A stretch of 15,000 bases of DNA from Stramonita haemastoma (lineage: Eukaryota; Mollusca; Gastropoda; Neogastropoda; Muricidae), in the NCBI GenBank assembly GCA_030674155.1, contig CM060324.1, positions 55,052,031 to 55,067,030 on the forward strand. The letters run 5' to 3'. Numbering within the stretch: position 1 is the first letter of the stretch; every line of letters begins with the position of its first letter. This document shows, piece after piece, positions 14,989-15,000 of the stretch. The translations under genes and the position numbers were made by a program. Below the pieces are notes generated by a model. It saw nothing but the letters and a program-made list of their open reading frames with translations, made no database searches and was not told where the DNA came from.

Positions 14989-15000
14989 TCTCTCTCTCTC
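14989..15000 (+). repeat. (TC)n at the window edge
   Basis: The last 12 bases are a TC dinucleotide run, probably the start of a longer microsatellite cut by the window end. Confidence 0.75.

Overview
This window looks like non-coding, repeat-dense animal DNA, most likely from a marine mollusc and probably a gastropod. Three things point there. It holds long runs of (GT)n, (GA)n and (CA)n microsatellites and long G or C homopolymers. It has no compact gene layout and no bacterial-type operons. It carries pieces of a SINE family that I recall from molluscan sequences: a body with a TTCGGATGAGA block, and a 3' end with a GCTCTCC/GGAGAGC hairpin followed by CAGCCCGAATTTC. The assignment rests on memory of that family, not on a search. 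No host gene can be annotated with confidence. Most open reading frames are translations of simple repeats (poly-Cys/Val, His/Thr, Ser/Leu, Arg/Glu).

Layout. Positions 1-970 hold two copies of a ~310 bp segment, offset by 646-680 bp, with a much better conserved ~95 bp core. Positions 2138-2272 are the 3' end of a SINE on the + strand. Positions 2549-5125 are a chain of simple repeats: (GT)n, a 470 bp polypurine minisatellite, a G run, (GA)n with (GACA)n, (CA)n, a C run and (GA)n. Positions 5126-6740 look like single-copy DNA with one weak exon-like frame. A tRNA-headed SINE (- strand, 6740-6895) abuts a (GT)n array. Positions 7590-9350 hold two copies of an unnamed dispersed repeat, a pyrimidine/purine alternating palindrome, and a degenerate ~34 bp tandem repeat of nine units. 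Positions 9588-11164 are mostly (CT)n, (CA)n, (GT)n and (TATG)n. Positions 11168-11467 contain a broken, lysine-rich reading frame on the - strand.

The best resolved part is 11545-13116. A 5'-truncated RTE-like LINE on the + strand (element A) lies between two pentanucleotide arrays, TATAG on the left and TGTAG on the right. It has been split by a second RTE-like LINE in the opposite orientation (element B, 992 bp). Element B is flanked by a perfect 12 bp target-site duplication and still carries an uninterrupted 323-residue reverse transcriptase fragment. Next comes a third copy of the dispersed repeat, inside which a 20 bp minisatellite has expanded (13242-13530).

The right end (14046-14690) has two SINEs placed head to head. 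The - strand one belongs to the same family as the 2138-2272 piece. The + strand one is a chimera whose first ~40 bp is tRNA-like and whose next ~50 bp aligns without gaps to the promoter half of 5S rRNA. This is the most unusual element in the window. No CRISPR array, operon or host defence system is present.
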